Source: Ecdyonurus torrentis
Taxonomy: Eukaryota; Arthropoda; Insecta; Ephemeroptera; Heptageniidae
Direction: 5' to 3'
DNA: 64,000 bases
NCBI GenBank assembly: GCA_949318235.1
Contig: OX439137.1
Span: 12,061,198-12,125,197 of the forward strand
This document shows, one piece after another, positions 1 to 15,200 of this stretch. The translations under genes and the position numbers were made by a program. The notes under the pieces were generated by a model. That model was not told where the DNA came from and searched no databases. It saw nothing but the letters and a program-made list of their open reading frames with translations. Position 1 is the stretch's first letter; each line of letters starts with the position of its first letter.

Positions 1-715
1 AAATTACATATTTTCTTACTTTCAATTCGCGTATGTTAAAAATTACAATAATGCTGTTCATAAAACCTGTCTTCTACTACTAAAATGACGATCAACGTTG
101 GTTATTCAAAATGCACTTTTCGGTGCAAGAAAACAGGGTTTCCGAACAACACTTAAAAAATAAGCATCTAAAAGTAAACCTTTAAAAAAAATGATTTGGA
201 TCATAAATTTTTGAATTCTTACAAATTTGACTCAAAGTATTATACGTACATAAAAAATATTATGAGTAAATAACTTAAACACTAACTCTGTAACTATTAG
301 AAGTTTTCTAATAATGCAAGTCACTATAATTAAACCAAACGAAACTACCCAACTGTAGAAAAAAAAACTTATATTTTTATTTCTTAAAAGTTTATTTATA
401 TTATTACTACTATTAAAATGTCTACTTCAATTTTATGCTCCGTAACTTAAAATTCACAAGAACTTTTGTATTTATAAATTTGTATAAGTTCATAGATCAT
501 AAATTTAAATTTTACTCCGTCAATTTTAATTAAATGAAGTAAATTCTATGACGTCATACACATGTGTATTTTATCTTTCTCAAAAAAGAAGGACTTGTTT
601 CTATTTGTATTTCAATTTTATATATATTCCCTTGTGTCACTTATAAATTAAATACCTTAGGTTTTTGTTGGGTTGTTTTATACGTTTAAAATGCGTGTAA
701 GAGAGTAACGCTCTG

Positions 716-718
<3 letters not shown>
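1..718. other. A+T-rich unique sequence, no gene seen
   Basis: I find no ORF of interest, no RNA gene and no clear inverted repeat here. The only notable word is an exact TGACGTCA at 549-556, which lies outside any element I could delimit. Confidence 0.5.

Positions 719-774
<56 letters not shown>
719..774. repeat. (GA)n microsatellite
   Basis: A pure GA dinucleotide run of 28 units, read directly. Confidence 0.97.
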
Positions 775-775
<1 letters not shown>

Positions 776-1271
776 GTTTTATAGTACACATACAAGTTAA
801 ACTATACAAGAAGGGTCATTTCGTACCAAAAAGTACTGGTCACATTTCACACATAGCTAAACTTTAAATGTTGTAAAACATAGTAAAAAGATTTTAACTC
901 GATGAAATAGTTACGTATAAAAAATAAATTAATATATTCAATACAAGAAATAAACATGTTTTTTTCAAATATATATATAAATTTTTTTCTGCATAATCTT
1001 TAATACTTTTATATGGTACTAAAAATTTTAGAAAAATGTGTACTTAAAACTTGTTTATTATGTTTTTCATTTAATTTTATTTCTAACCTTTTTGTATGGC
1101 ATTAGGTCACATTCCTCCTTAACTACAATAGCTGAAGTTTTCCACTAAGCTAAATTTTTAGTAGAATAAGATTTATAATAAGACACTTTTGTTGACCGGT
1201 TGACAGTTTATAATAAAAATTGTTACACTTCAAGTGATAAACTTCTTTTGTAAGATAAAAAGTTGCGAGCT

Positions 1272-1456
1272 CGTCAAAAGCGAGCATCTACACTTTCCAG
1301 ATTTCCGACAAAATGACTATCTACACTTTCCGCCGCCGAGCATCTGCAATGTTAAGCTTACGGCCGCTAGTCGAGTTACAGCACTGTTCGGAAAGTGTGG
1401 ATATTCGTTTTGTCGGAAATCTGGAAAGTGTAGATGCTCGATTTTTACGCGGAGGA
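1272..1456. mobile_element. MITE family D, copy 1 (hairpin)
   Basis: An inverted-repeat element. The left arm contains GCGAGCATCTACACTTTCC and the right arm its reverse complement, GGAAAGTGTAGATGCTCG. Each arm also holds a second copy of the word CTACACTTTCC or a close variant, so the family has subterminal repeats. Other copies are at 23197-23380 and 59971-60158. Two overlapping + ORFs of 104 and 73 codons run through it and are by-products of the repeat. There is no coding capacity; mobilisation would need an unlinked transposase. Confidence 0.85.
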
Positions 1457-1480
1457 ACTTTTTTTGTTTTATACAGTTCT

Positions 1481-1780
1481 TATACGGTCTATGCATTCAT
1501 GTTAAAGTCAACGCAATGTTGGATCACTCAATAACATGTGTGGCATAGGAAAATAACTCATTTTGCCAGTTTAAAAATACACTGCAATATTTTTGAGAGC
1601 ATTGATGCTATAAATCTTTAGAATTAAGTATGTGAGAAAAATAGCAATAATAAAAAATTAACCAATTTCCCAAAGCAATTTGACTAAAACGATTTTTTTT
1701 CTATGTTTAGCAATGTTATTCACTACTCCAGTATGGCCTCCAAGCGCATAAAATATGATGTCATGCGCATGCACCCTATA
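1481..1780 (+). mobile_element. MITE-like family L, copy 1
   Basis: A 300-bp dispersed repeat that matches the reverse complement of 32991-33302 along its whole length, and 58690-58880 over its middle. The ends are short inverted repeats: TATACGGTCTATGCATTC on the left and GCATGCACCCTATA on the right, consistent with an ancestral TATAGGGT end. The body is not palindromic, unlike most elements here. It carries TGATGTCA where copy 2 has TGACGTCA. It lies 24 bp after the family D element. No coding capacity. Confidence 0.75.
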
Positions 1781-2585
1781 TTACATAACTAATAATTAGG
1801 TTCGAAACGGTTCAAACTTATAAAGTTTCAAAAATGTATACGTAGTAAGAAATGAAACTTAATATTTTAATTTATATGGCCATATTAAAAATAAATTTAA
1901 ATCTTTAATATTACTATAAATCATCCGTATTACTATTATTATTATATTTAATGTAAAGAGCATCATGAAACTAAAAATAAATTTAAAGCAAGTAAAATTC
2001 TCTTGACTCTCTAGTACACATAGTCCAAACACTCGTAATTAAAATTGTTCCTAAAGTAAACTAAACTTAACATGTTCTCTCTCTCTCTCTCTCTCAAAAT
2101 ATATTAATAATTAAAACTAATTTAGAATTCAACTCATCTCTAGCTTAATTTAAATGAAGAACTAAAACTGTAAAATATGTTTTTTTTAAATGAGAAAAAT
2201 ATTTTGATTTCCACGTCATAAAATTGTTGTTATTTTAAATTAAATTGAAAATATTTGTGAATAAAATAATTTAAAATAAGGGATGTAAAATATACACACT
2301 AAATTTTTATTTTATTATTATAATCAAGTATGATGGAAAAACATCACAGCACTTCAAAGTTTTTATTATATTATTACTATAATTTTTTTGTAAAAAAAAA
2401 AAAAAAAAAAAAATTGTATGCTTAAAATATTATCAAAATTGTTACTAAATAAGAGATGAAAATATTCTTATTTTTTTAAAAAAATAATCAATAAGAGTAT
2501 AAAAATTATTAAGTGCAGTTCTAAAGGATACAAAATTATTTTAACCTATTTTTAATGACTTTTCATTTCCTGAGGGTTGAAAAAG

Positions 2586-2668
<83 letters not shown>

Positions 2669-3053
2669 GAAAGGGGTCAAGACACACGCAGCTATATAGG
2701 ATAATAATTGCAGGGGAAAAAAATAAAAGAATTAAAGTTAAGCACCTTTCCGTGTCAAACCATTATGTCAGCTAGTTCAAGTCAATGAAAAATGATTTAT
2801 CACGAGGTCTCGTGAAATACGAGAAGAAGAAATATAATATAAAATTTTACTTTATCTTTTACTTTTATATTAATATGAGCATACATTTTAATGGAAATTA
2901 AATTTTTTTTTTACTAAGAGTATTTAAATTATATACGCTATGTAAATGTTTCTTATTTGAAAATTATAATAATTTGTCACATTGTGATTGAAAATGTTGT
3001 TGTTTTAATGTATTATGGGCCTATAATATGTTCATATGGAGAGTTTCAGTAAC
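1781..3053. other. A+T-rich stretch with simple repeats
   Basis: It holds a (CT)10 run at 2076-2095, a 22-nt A tract at 2392-2413 and the (GA)n at 2588-2662. I see no gene and no delimitable transposon in the rest. Confidence 0.5.
2588..2662. repeat. (GA)n microsatellite
   Basis: A pure GA run of about 37 units. Confidence 0.97.
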
Positions 3054-3399
3054 TTAAAGCCATAGGCCATATAAAAAAAACATGAGCTTTTTAATGAATA
3101 AACACGAAATGAGATTTTCAAAAGTGATAACAATTTTTACCAAAATTTTAATGTAGCCCCACGAGAGAGCATAAAAAAACTGTTAAGTATGCAATTTGAG
3201 TGACTATTCATGTTTATGACGTCAGAAACATGCAAAAATTAGTATGAAAATGTTGTGCGGGTTGCATAAATCAAATTTTCTGATCACTGCTACGGGGTTA
3301 CTGTTGGGTTTTGAGACAAACTAATGTTATTTATGTAAGTCCCAACCAGTGTTTTGTGATATAAATGCTTAATTCTTTTTCTCTGGTCTATTCCTTTAA
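3054..3399 (-). mobile_element. MITE family A, copy 1
   Basis: It starts TTAAAGCCATAGGCCA and ends TGGTCTATTCCTTTAA, the two ends of family A, here in reverse orientation. The centre holds a TGACGTCA at 3217-3224 inside the family palindrome (here TTTATGACGTCAGAAACA, one half mutated). The flanking conserved words GTTGTGCGGGTTGCATAAAT and CACGAGAGAGC recur in all nine copies. The TTAA at both ends suggests TTAA target duplication, as in piggyBac or Kolobok. There is no ORF; it is non-autonomous. Confidence 0.9.
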
Positions 3400-3560
3400 T
3401 ACACCATTAGTACCATTACATACGATGCCTTAATATTTAGCAGATTTTTTAAAGCGAACGTTGTAAATAATGGGCATTAATTGGATGTTTTCCCCCATTC
3501 ATGCAAAATGGCATTGTAAAATTGATCAACAATTCTTTATTTTTTTCATTTGCGTTATGA

Positions 3561-3850
3561 TCCTATAGCCCGGTTGCACTCTTATTTAAGAGCCACCATT
3601 TTGTTGGTCAGGAATACATAGGTCAGCATGGGAAAAACGTCATTTTTATTTTTTTTAATAGCAAAAGAAGCTTCAAATGTTAATCAAAGCCTTATTTCTA
3701 GCTCCTAATAAGCTCGAAGAAAATGAGAAAAATTAGTTCAGTTGAAATAAACCTTTTTGATATAAAAAATTAGTTCCCCCTATGCTGGACAATGCATTAG
3801 GCACCACAAACATGGCTACAAAGCGCAAGGATGTGCAAGGGGTCTATAAG
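3561..3850. mobile_element. Diverged inverted-repeat element, single copy here
   Basis: The ends CCTATAGCCCGGTTGCAC and the reverse complement of GTGCAAGGGGTCTATAAG match imperfectly. The similarity continues inwards through AGCCACCATTTTGTTGG on the left and CCACAAACATGGCT on the right, and through GGTCAGCATGGG and CCCCTATGCTGGAC. It is probably an old MITE. The ORF at 3797-3988 (- strand) overlaps it and shows no protein features. Confidence 0.55.
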
Positions 3851-4148
3851 GCAGTAGAATTTAATGTTGTACCATAGTATTCTGTATAATTTTTGTATCA
3901 CCCCTAAATTTAATTTCATCATACGAATTTTTTTTTTCCTATGAACAAAAACTACAACTCTCACCAGTGTGTTTTGGGAAAGAGGCATATAATACGAGAT
4001 TATAAACTTTCAATGGTACTAATTTTTTACTCTGCATTTGAAAAATGTTAATTTAAGCTTTCATTTAACAGAATTATAGTTAAATACTAATGTAATTATC
4101 TTACTGTTTAATATTATTAAATCTGTATCGCGTGTAATAGAGAGTGAC

Positions 4149-4153
<5 letters not shown>

Positions 4154-4228
<75 letters not shown>

Positions 4229-4248
4229 CGAGGAGAGAGAGAGAGAGA
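4154..4248. repeat. (GA)n microsatellite, interrupted
   Basis: A GA run broken near 4212 and 4229 by short GG and CG interruptions, giving compound blocks. It accounts for the overlapping Ser-Leu ORF on the - strand. Confidence 0.95.
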
Positions 4249-4807
4249 TTAAAACTAAAAAACTCAGCAAAATCGTCGTAGAAATAAAAGGTGGGAAAAA
4301 AAGAAAATTCCTTAAAAAATACTTGAAAAAAAACTCTTTATACTTAACTCGTTTTCACCCTTATATTTCCTGTCTTTTTTTTTCTCCCCTATCTATATAA
4401 TATATTTTCTAAAATATATCAAATATTTTACTAGCTTTATATATATTTTTTATATTAGAAGTTATCAAAAAAGATAGTAAAAATGTCAGATTTATTTGTG
4501 AAACTTAACAGGGGTATCAGGAAATAACACTTTTTTCCTGTCATAAAATATTTTTTATAAGATATAATAAGGTCCAAATTAAATAATTGACATCAAGTAA
4601 TATGATATATAAAAATAATAATTTATCAGTTACAGTTTACGTCATCGGAGCTTAAAAAAGTGCAGAATTTCATCCCTAAAGTGCTAAAACTTACAAAGTT
4701 GATTTATCAGAATTTATTTTTAGGTTATATAGTATATAAAAAATACCAAATAATAGGAGTTAAGATGAGTTACTCTAGCCAATCACAGGTGGTGCACCAA
4801 GAAACTC

Positions 4808-5066
4808 CTAGCTAGAGAACTTTAACAGAGAAGCGACTCCCCATGTTTTAGGTAGACCTGCAACACTCAACAGTTTTTAACTTGGCGACGTTGCTTTTTG
4901 AGGCACCAATCAGAGACCAGAAGTGGTCAATTTGAGGAACCAATCAGAGAGCGTGCTATAGTAATTTCGTCTGCATTGTTGCCAATTTTAACGTATAATT
5001 AGTGTTGTGGGTCTGCCTAATACATGGAGATGTCGCTTCTATGTTAAGGTTCTCTACTTCTAGCTT
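4808..5066. mobile_element. Inverted-repeat MITE H
   Basis: The left arm AGAGAACTTTAACAGAGAAG and the right arm CTTCTATGTTAAGGTTCTCT pair. The match extends inwards to CATGTTTTAGGTAGACC on the left and GGTCTGCCTAATACATG on the right, giving arms of about 60 bp around a 140-bp centre. The centre has two direct copies of the word ACCAATCAGAGA. Just outside the left end, CTAGCCAATCACAGGT recurs at 55497-55512, hinting at a wider element. No coding capacity. Confidence 0.75.
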
Positions 5067-5427
5067 CCTATCCTTTGGTTTTGCTTTGTTCCTTTTTAAT
5101 AACTACTTTATTTAAGTAAAATTTTAAATTGGGGGTACTAGACTAGCGTTTTCAGCTTTTAATTAGTTTTTCCCAATGTTCATTACCGTTAATGCTCATT
5201 GAAAATGCTGTTCATTTTTAGTTGATTACAGCTAAACAAATGATATGAAAATATTCATATTTTTGTGTTGACGAGAGAATCTGAAAATTGTTGGAAGTGA
5301 ATTTTCCCCTGATGGAAACTTTTTATTTATAAAGTAATTATTGAGGTGTTTTCTAATTAAAATATTTAGAATGCTCACCAAATAGAAACTATTAAAATTT
5401 TACATCACTAAAATTTGAAGGAAAAAA

Positions 5428-5429
5428 GC

Positions 5430-5491
<62 letters not shown>

Positions 5492-5492
5492 C
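5428..5492. repeat. (CAA)n trinucleotide repeat
   Basis: About 21 units of CAA/ACA. It is the only long pure trinucleotide array noticed in the window. Confidence 0.95.
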
Positions 5493-7332
<1,840 letters not shown>

Positions 7333-7911
7333 AAATCAAAGTGTTGTATATAAGCGGACTTAGATTACACACGCAACGTTTTGCTTAAAAACTGATTTGC
7401 ATTTATATACGTTAACTTCTGCCAACTTTTTCTTGTTATTTACAAAGAGGTATGTGTATAACATTGTAAATATTTAAGAAATTTGAAATTAACAATTTAG
7501 ATAATGAACTTATAAAAATAGTTGTTATTTATATTAAACTAGTGTTAAAAACTGCGAACGAACGGGAGAGAGAGAGAGTGGGCGATATAAAATAATTGCC
7601 TTAAATATTAAGTTTATTTCCTAAATAAATAAGTATTTAAATATATAGTCTTTATTTGTATTAAAAAATATAAATTTGCCTACAGTATTATAAATTTCAT
7701 TGCCTCTTTCCATGCTTTTTATTCTCTCTCTTTTTCTCTTTTGTCATACAAAGTTATATTAAATTTATATTATATTATGTATTACATATTTTTCTTTTCT
7801 CATTTTGAAGATTCTTAGGGAAAAAAATGAAAAAATAAAAAGTGGTACCAAAATCTTATGTAATAAAAATGTATTATGCGATATTAAAAAGCACCTAGCA
7901 ATGTTCTCACC

Positions 7912-9102
<1,191 letters not shown>

Positions 9103-9413
9103 TGAAGCCATAACATGTTGAACAAAAACTTGTATAATGACAGGTTATATCATAACATACCTGAAAATCATGCAACGTTTGGACGGAGTAAATTTATTTT
9201 CCATTATTTTGATATCCACGAAATTGCGGATGTAAATACGTATAAATGGATATAAAAGCTATAATCCGCATCTACCTTTTCGTGGAAACCAAAATAATTG
9301 GAAAATAAATTGTAAATTAATAACTCCTGCCAAATCAACGTTGATTTTCGTATGTTAGGATATTACCTGTTATTATACAGAATTTTTTTGTTCAAAGTGT
9401 TCTATGGCTTTAA
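9103..9413. mobile_element. MITE family B, diverged copy
   Basis: The right half keeps the family B words CCAAATCAACGTTGATTTTC, TATGTTAGGATATTAC and TTGTTCAAAGTGTTCTATGG, ending in CTTTAA. The left half keeps AACATGTTGAACAAAAACTT and CATAACATACCTGAAAATCA. The centre differs from the other copies: the paired TGACGTCA sites are missing and a different inverted repeat (TCCACGAAATTGCGGATG) occupies it. Either an old copy or a sub-family. Confidence 0.6.
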
Positions 9414-9560
9414 ATAAAGGCTATAGTGAACTATACTAAAAACTGCTTAAATATTTTGATAGTTTAGGTATAACAATAGTATATTTTATCTATTTATGTA
9501 GCTCAAAGTTTCAAAAAAAAATAGTAATAATAATAATAAATAAAAAACTAGTTTAATATT

Positions 9561-9632
9561 GAGTAATCCGTAAAAGGGTATTATTTCTACTATAGAGGGA
9601 TTATAATCTACAATCCCTCTTATGGATTACTC
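9561..9632. repeat. Small perfect-ended hairpin
   Basis: GAGTAATCCGTAAAAGGG pairs with CCCTCTTATGGATTACTC around a roughly 36-nt centre. It may be a very short fold-back element or the remnant of one. Confidence 0.6.
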
Positions 9633-9716
9633 AGAATAAGTCGAATAGTGGACAGTTCATAGTTTAGACTAAAATAGTTCCTTTCAATGAAAATGAAAAG
9701 ACATAATGATTTGTTC

Positions 9717-10030
9717 TTAAAGTAATAGACCAGAAGAAAACAAGCATTTATATCACAAAACACTTGATGGGACTTACATAAATAACTTTAGTTTCTCTCA
9801 AAACCCAACTGTAGCTCCGTAGCAGTGATTAAAAATTTTCAATTAATGCAACCCGCACTACATTTTTTACTAATTGTTGCATGTTTCTATATAATCGTAA
9901 TTAACAAGAACAGTCACGCAAATTGCATACTTTACAGTATTTTTCACACGCTCTCGTGGGGTAATTCTGGTAAAAATTGTCATCAGTTTTGAGGATCCTG
10001 TTTTGTGTTTATTCACTAAAAAGCTCATAG
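9717..10030 (+). mobile_element. MITE family A, copy 2
   Basis: It starts TTAAAGTAATAGACCAG and follows the family through AACCCGCAC and CACGCTCTCGTGGGG up to AAAAAGCTCAT, where similarity to the right end breaks off. The central palindrome is mutated (no exact TGACGTCA). A word resembling the lost right end, ATGGCTTTAA, lies near 10090, so the end may have been disrupted by a short insertion. Confidence 0.8.
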
Positions 10031-10461
10031 TTGGTTGGTTGCACAAGCCTTGGTTGGATATATTATGTATTGTGTGTGTTAATGATAAAATGGCTTTAAT
10101 ATGGCCAAGAAAAGATCTTTACATTGATCTTCAATCTTACGATTCACGTCGGCGATAGATTTATATTGTAAAATGAATTATATAAGAAATAGTTTTCTTT
10201 TGATATGAATTAAATTCCTATACTAAAGCTTTATTCATTATATTGTATATAGCAATTGAATTAAAAAGTGAGATGTATTTCATTTTTTTTATATAAAAAC
10301 TATATAATTACATGCTCCTTCGTTAGATCTTTATAAAAAATGAAAATAATTAAAAAAAATCAATCCTCATTGAACACGATTCTTTTTAATTACAGTACAT
10401 TGTCATCTAACAATTCCACAATACACTCAAATATATTTAAAACAGCTCTAGTATATATTTT

Positions 10462-10465
<4 letters not shown>

Positions 10466-10555
<90 letters not shown>
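10466..10555. repeat. (TA)n microsatellite
   Basis: A pure TA run of 45 units. Short complementary words flank it (AGCTCTAGTATA and TATACCAGAGCT), so the whole could extrude as a long cruciform. Confidence 0.97.
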
Positions 10556-10559
<4 letters not shown>

Positions 10560-11872
10560 TACCAGAGCTATATTAAATAAAATGATACAAAAATTAAAAC
10601 TTTTTATATTAAATATATATAATTATATTATATTAAATGAAATAGGTCACAGTTTTTTTTTTTCTGTACATTTCTATGAATTGAGTAATTATAAAATAAT
10701 ACTTTTTCTTATAAGATTTTCTATATGAACGTGCAGTTCTTAATGAATTGTGCAACGTAAGAGCTTAAGAGTAAGTTCTCCATTGTAGTCTTACATTATT
10801 CTGTGTGCATTCGCGTACCTTTATAAAGTTGTTTAAAAATTTAAAGCTTTTGTTCCCATTTCCACCTTTAAATTTATTATTTTTTTTTTATTATTATTTT
10901 TTTTTTTTTAGAAAGAGTAGTCATATTTTTTGATATAGTTTATAGTACTTCATTTCTTTAACATTAAATTATGTAGGCATAAGTAACCAGCACTACTATC
11001 TTACAAACTGAAAAAAAAAAATATATATTTCTGAAACAGAATAAAATTAAAATCTTTAAGGTAATAAAATTAATATTTTGTTGGACATAAATTGTGTAGA
11101 ATATAAATATAGTACTGTAAGAATTGTGTTCTGTAACTGTCTATATTCAGTTCAAGTCAGTAATCTTCTTTATTAAATTGCTTGGCAAAAGAATAAAATT
11201 TTATTTTACTACAATTATGGGAATTATTAAAATAATAATTTATGTTGGGCAAAGGGGAGCATATAAGAGGAAGGAAGGGAGAGAGAGAGAGAGAGAGAGC
11301 AATTTTTGGAAACAAGGTTATTTCATTTTCACTTTTAAGTTGTTATTGTATCTTGGTTTCATTGGTCTATTTAATTTGTATTTAAAAAAAATTGTAAATA
11401 ACTAAATTTCCTACTACTGACATGCATTATGTATGTTTTGAAGGAAAGAAATACCAAAATATATTTAAAAAATAATAATAATAATAACGTAACGTAAAAA
11501 CTAGAAACTCGTAGTTTACGTTACTGGTTATATAATACTACAGAAAATATTATATATAAATTTATATTCCCTCATGAAATATTCGTAGAAAATAAAAATA
11601 ATAAACGTTAATGCGTATAATGAAAGATGAAAGGTTGAAAGTAAGATATGAAGTTTTGATTTATAGGTGGGCAACTATTGGTAAAATATAATATTTAATA
11701 TTAGCTATCCATATCTGACGTTTATATGATGAGATGCTATCGTTTTTCTGGATATTTTTGTAAAAACGTGCATCAGTATTCAAATGACAATTAATACAAA
11801 TGTTATTGTTTATCTGTCCTATCTCAAGATATAACACTTTTTATAATGTAATGAATTATGTATGTAGAATGA
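10556..11872. other. A+T-rich stretch, minor repeats only
   Basis: It holds a short (GA)n at 11279-11299 and a small hairpin at 11490-11525 (GTAACGTAAAAACT pairing with AGTTTACGTTAC). No gene is recognisable; the 93-codon ORF at 11124-11405 runs through the GA tract and looks spurious. Confidence 0.5.
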
Positions 11873-12188
11873 TTAAAGGCGTAGAACACCTTGAACAAAA
11901 AAGTTGTGTAATATTCTAACAAACCTGAAAATCAACGTTGATTTGGCCAAAGTCATTGATTTCTAATTTATTTTCCATTCACAAAATGGTGCGAGCGGTC
12001 ACTGACGTCACAGCTCGCCTGGTCCACGCGCGCGTAAAACAAGCGAGCTGTGACGTCAGTGATGGCTCGCACCATTTTATGAATGGAAAATAAATTAGAA
12101 ATCAATGACTTTGTCCAAATCAACGTTGATTTTCAGATTTGTTAGAATATTACACAACTTTTTTGTTCAAGGTGTTCTACGCTTTTAA
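11873..12188. mobile_element. MITE family B, copy 1 (full fold-back)
   Basis: A nearly complete palindrome of 316 bp. The start TTAAAGGCGTAGAACACC pairs with the end GGTGTTCTACGCTTTTAA, and both arms carry TCAACGTTGATTTGGCC and GAAATCAATGACTTTG-type words. The centre, around a GCGCGCG loop, holds two TGACGTCA sites at 12003 and 12051 in opposite arms, each beside GAGCTGTGACGTC-type sequence. The TTAA ends point to a TTAA-targeting transposase. No ORF. Confidence 0.92.
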
Positions 12189-13205
12189 CAAAAATGCTGC
12201 ATGCAAATGATAGTTATAAATTTACAAAATTAACAACCTATACCTTTTTTCGTTGATTTCACATTAAATGGTGCGTATATAAATGGCGTACTGGGATTGT
12301 TAAACATTTACTAAAAATTTAAATTAAATTTATTTAATTTTTATGTTTTTTTTCATCAATCAAAGAATAGCAGTATATTTATTTAAAAAAAAACATAGTT
12401 AAAAATATCAATGAATACAAATAATTATAAAAATATAAAGCAGAAGTCACCAGATGAATGTGCTTTTTACTCATTAATTTTAAGTTTCAATATGAGTGCA
12501 TTGTATACCGTATTAAAAATAAATGTATTTGTAAGGAGAGAGACGCGCTTGCATTGAATTGGAGTAAAAAGTATGTCATATAGATAGTCATTGTGTCAAA
12601 TCTATTTCCTCTTGGTACTTGGTATGTGAATGCACGTACTTTTAATCTTATTTTTATATATATAAGAAAAATCAAAAGAAATACCTTCTTATATAACAAA
12701 CTACAGCATAATTTACTGACGTAATGTTAAAGTAAAGTGCATAAAGAAAATAAAAATGAAGACTCTTTGAAGTTTTATAACGAGATATATAGAATTCTTG
12801 ATATTTGGAATAAACGAACATAAAACTAAAATGAATGCACTTCTTTTATACGGAAAACAGAATTCACATAAAATATATTTTTATATAACTATCAACTTTT
12901 GTATTATGTATATTTTAAGAGTGAGTTAAAAATACTTTGATTCCTATATTTTAAAAAATATACACGAAGAAAATAATAACTATAATAATTGCTTAAAACA
13001 CAAATCCTGTTAATTTGCAATACGAAAGTATTTACCTAGAAAAGATAATGATGTACTATACGATGTTACCTATTGAAGCGAAAATAAATTCAAAATTAGA
13101 AATTCATATTTTAGTTCTTAATTAAGAAACAGAGCAAGTTTACATTACATACATTGAATATAATAAAGTTTAAACAATGTAAGAAGACAAAAAAACATAA
13201 AAGAC
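12189..13205. other. A+T-rich stretch, no gene seen
   Basis: The 70-codon - strand ORF at 12487-12699 has no recognisable protein features. I see no RNA gene and no clear element. Confidence 0.45.
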
Positions 13206-13300
13206 ATATCGTCCATGCCTCCCTGATCATCCTCCACGTATGTACATATTATGCTAACGCTACGTCTGGAGGGAGGCCTTGACCACGGCATGGACGATAT
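13206..13300. repeat. Short hairpin element
   Basis: ATATCGTCCATGCC at the left end pairs exactly with GGCATGGACGATAT at the right end, and GCCTCCCTGATC resembles the partner of GGAGGGAGGCC inside. It is 95 bp long and accounts for most of the - strand ORF at 13145-13348. Confidence 0.7.
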
Positions 13301-13389
13301 ATGTATACTGTATAGGTAATAGGTATAGAAATTAAAATAAAAAAGCATAAAATATTCATTATATTACAAATGAAATCAGCATGGCAAAT

Positions 13390-13553
13390 CCAGTGGCGGC
13401 TCACTTCCCATAGAGGGAGTTATACACGTTGGTGGCTGGTTGGTGCACCAAAAATACATAAGCTTTGGTGCACCAGCGCGCTTTTATACATACACAGCTA
13501 CTATAGGATTCACCAACGTGTAACGTCCTCTTACGGAAGTGCACCACCACTGG
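13390..13553. mobile_element. MITE family F, copy 1
   Basis: It starts CCAGTGGCGGCTCACTTCC and ends GGAAGTGCACCACCACTGG, with an internal palindromic word TTGGTGCACCAA. A second copy with the same order of words (CACAGCTACTATAGGATTCA, CAACGTGTAA) lies at 28921-29080. The higher G+C and the 68-codon + ORF are consequences of the repeat. Confidence 0.8.
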
Positions 13554-13574
13554 GCAAATCTTCCAACAGATTGT

Positions 13575-13675
13575 GATATACTGAAATAAAGGTTTATTTT
13601 ACCTGCACTAGGGGATATTTCAGTATACCAATACCTATTTTAAATCAAAATGTTACCTATTGCAATACAATAGTA
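13575..13675. repeat. Possible family G fragment
   Basis: It shares ACCTGCACTAGG and TTACCTATTGCAATAC-type words with 20735-20990 and 60597-60790. Too diverged to give real ends. Confidence 0.35.
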
Positions 13676-13703
13676 CATTTACATTAATTGTTGTTATACT
13701 ATA

Positions 13704-13824
13704 GCGGCAGATGCAAAATCAGACATTCAACATTTGCTGAAAGGTTCATTTCTCATTTGCTTATGGGAAGATAAAATTATGCTTACAGCAAAAAATGTCA
13801 AATGTCTACTTTTGCATTTGATGC
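13704..13824. repeat. Hairpin element of about 120 bp
   Basis: GCAAAATCAGACATTCAACA on the left pairs with TGTCAAATGTCTACTTTTGC on the right, and TTTGCTG with CAGCAAA nearer the centre. Single copy in this window. Confidence 0.6.
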
Positions 13825-15200
13825 TTTTTTTAAACATCAGAAAACACTTGTGTTTCGTTCAAAATAACTAAAAAGTTGATATACTGATGTATAATAATTA
13901 TTTGGCACAGAAAAAAAGTAACATTTTTTTCTTTGTATATATATTTATTTATTCTTGGTATATTCGTACATATTGCGTATTACGATTACGATTATTAGTT
14001 ACTAGGTCAAACATTGCGATTTTTTTTTTCGTTGTTAAAAAGTTGGTGATCAAGTAAACACAATTCTTGTCTGACAGAGCAACATGTTTTAAGTGGGATT
14101 GTGCCTTTTTTAGGTCTCCAAATAAAAATACTTTAATATAATTATTTATGGAAAATTGTATTTTTCTACTTTATAACATTTCAATTCATTTCTATATATT
14201 TTTTAAACACTTCACACTTTTGAGCAAATAATAACAATATTATATGAAAATATTAAAAATCCTTAACAATAAGTAAACGAAATATTATTTGGCTTGTTTG
14301 AAAACCATGATTTGCAGAGTTAATAAAAGAGATGAAAAGAATATAACAATCGAATGGTAATCAAAATATCTAAAGGACACTTTTTAAGTTTGGTCGGTTT
14401 GAAAAACTATTACTTACAAAAAAACATGGAATTTTTTTTAAAAGATAAAATTCTGATTGAAGCACATTTTTTTTATCTTAACATAAAATTTTACTAAAAA
14501 AATAACAGTTTCAGAAATATTTTACTACTGAAAATTTTCATCAGAAAATATTATTATATCTTCTTCATTTTTTTCCCTCCCATATATATATGTTTCATAC
14601 AGCACTTAAAAGTCTTTTTTTTTCTTACAAAGACATAAAAAAGATATACCTTTTTCAAGCCAATTGTTCGTCTTGTTATATATTTCATTTCTTTTTCTTT
14701 TTCTTTAAGATATATTTTTTTATACTAACAGTAAGCTAAGAAACTACTAAGGAAAATGTCTTTTTTTGGAGAGAATTTTTTATTTTATTTTTTTCTTCTT
14801 AAAATAGAATTCTACTGGAATGTGTATTAGGCTTATTATATATTTTTTTCTCTGCCTATAAGTATTATTAAAAATAAATGCCAATGATTAAAGGGAGGGC
14901 ATCAATTGTAAGATAAAAAAAAATATATAAATTTTTCTTGCAGAACTACTTTTTAGTTTTATTTTAACGAAAAGATGAACTTAATTTAAATAAGTTTATA
15001 TTTTAATTTTAGATTTATGATATTTATTTAAGGTGGGATATATGGAGAGAAAGAGAGAGAGAGAGAGAGACGGGGAGGGGATATAAGTTCTTAAAATTAT
15101 AGTGTAGAATATTTCATTATGAGAAAAAACAAATTTCATAAATTTTTGTGTACAGCATAGTTATTCAGTTTTCTACAAAGTTATTAGGTTTCACAGTCTA
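13825..15200. other. A+T-rich stretch, no gene seen
   Basis: It contains a short interrupted GA run at about 15049-15070. No protein, RNA or transposon signature was recognised. Confidence 0.5.

Noticed and set aside
1234..1548. 104-codon + ORF
   Set aside because: It spans MITE family D and part of family L; the higher G+C of the MITE arms keeps the frame open.
13370..13576. 68-codon + ORF with many Trp and Ser residues
   Set aside because: It coincides with MITE family F, which has a second copy at 28921-29080 without the frame.
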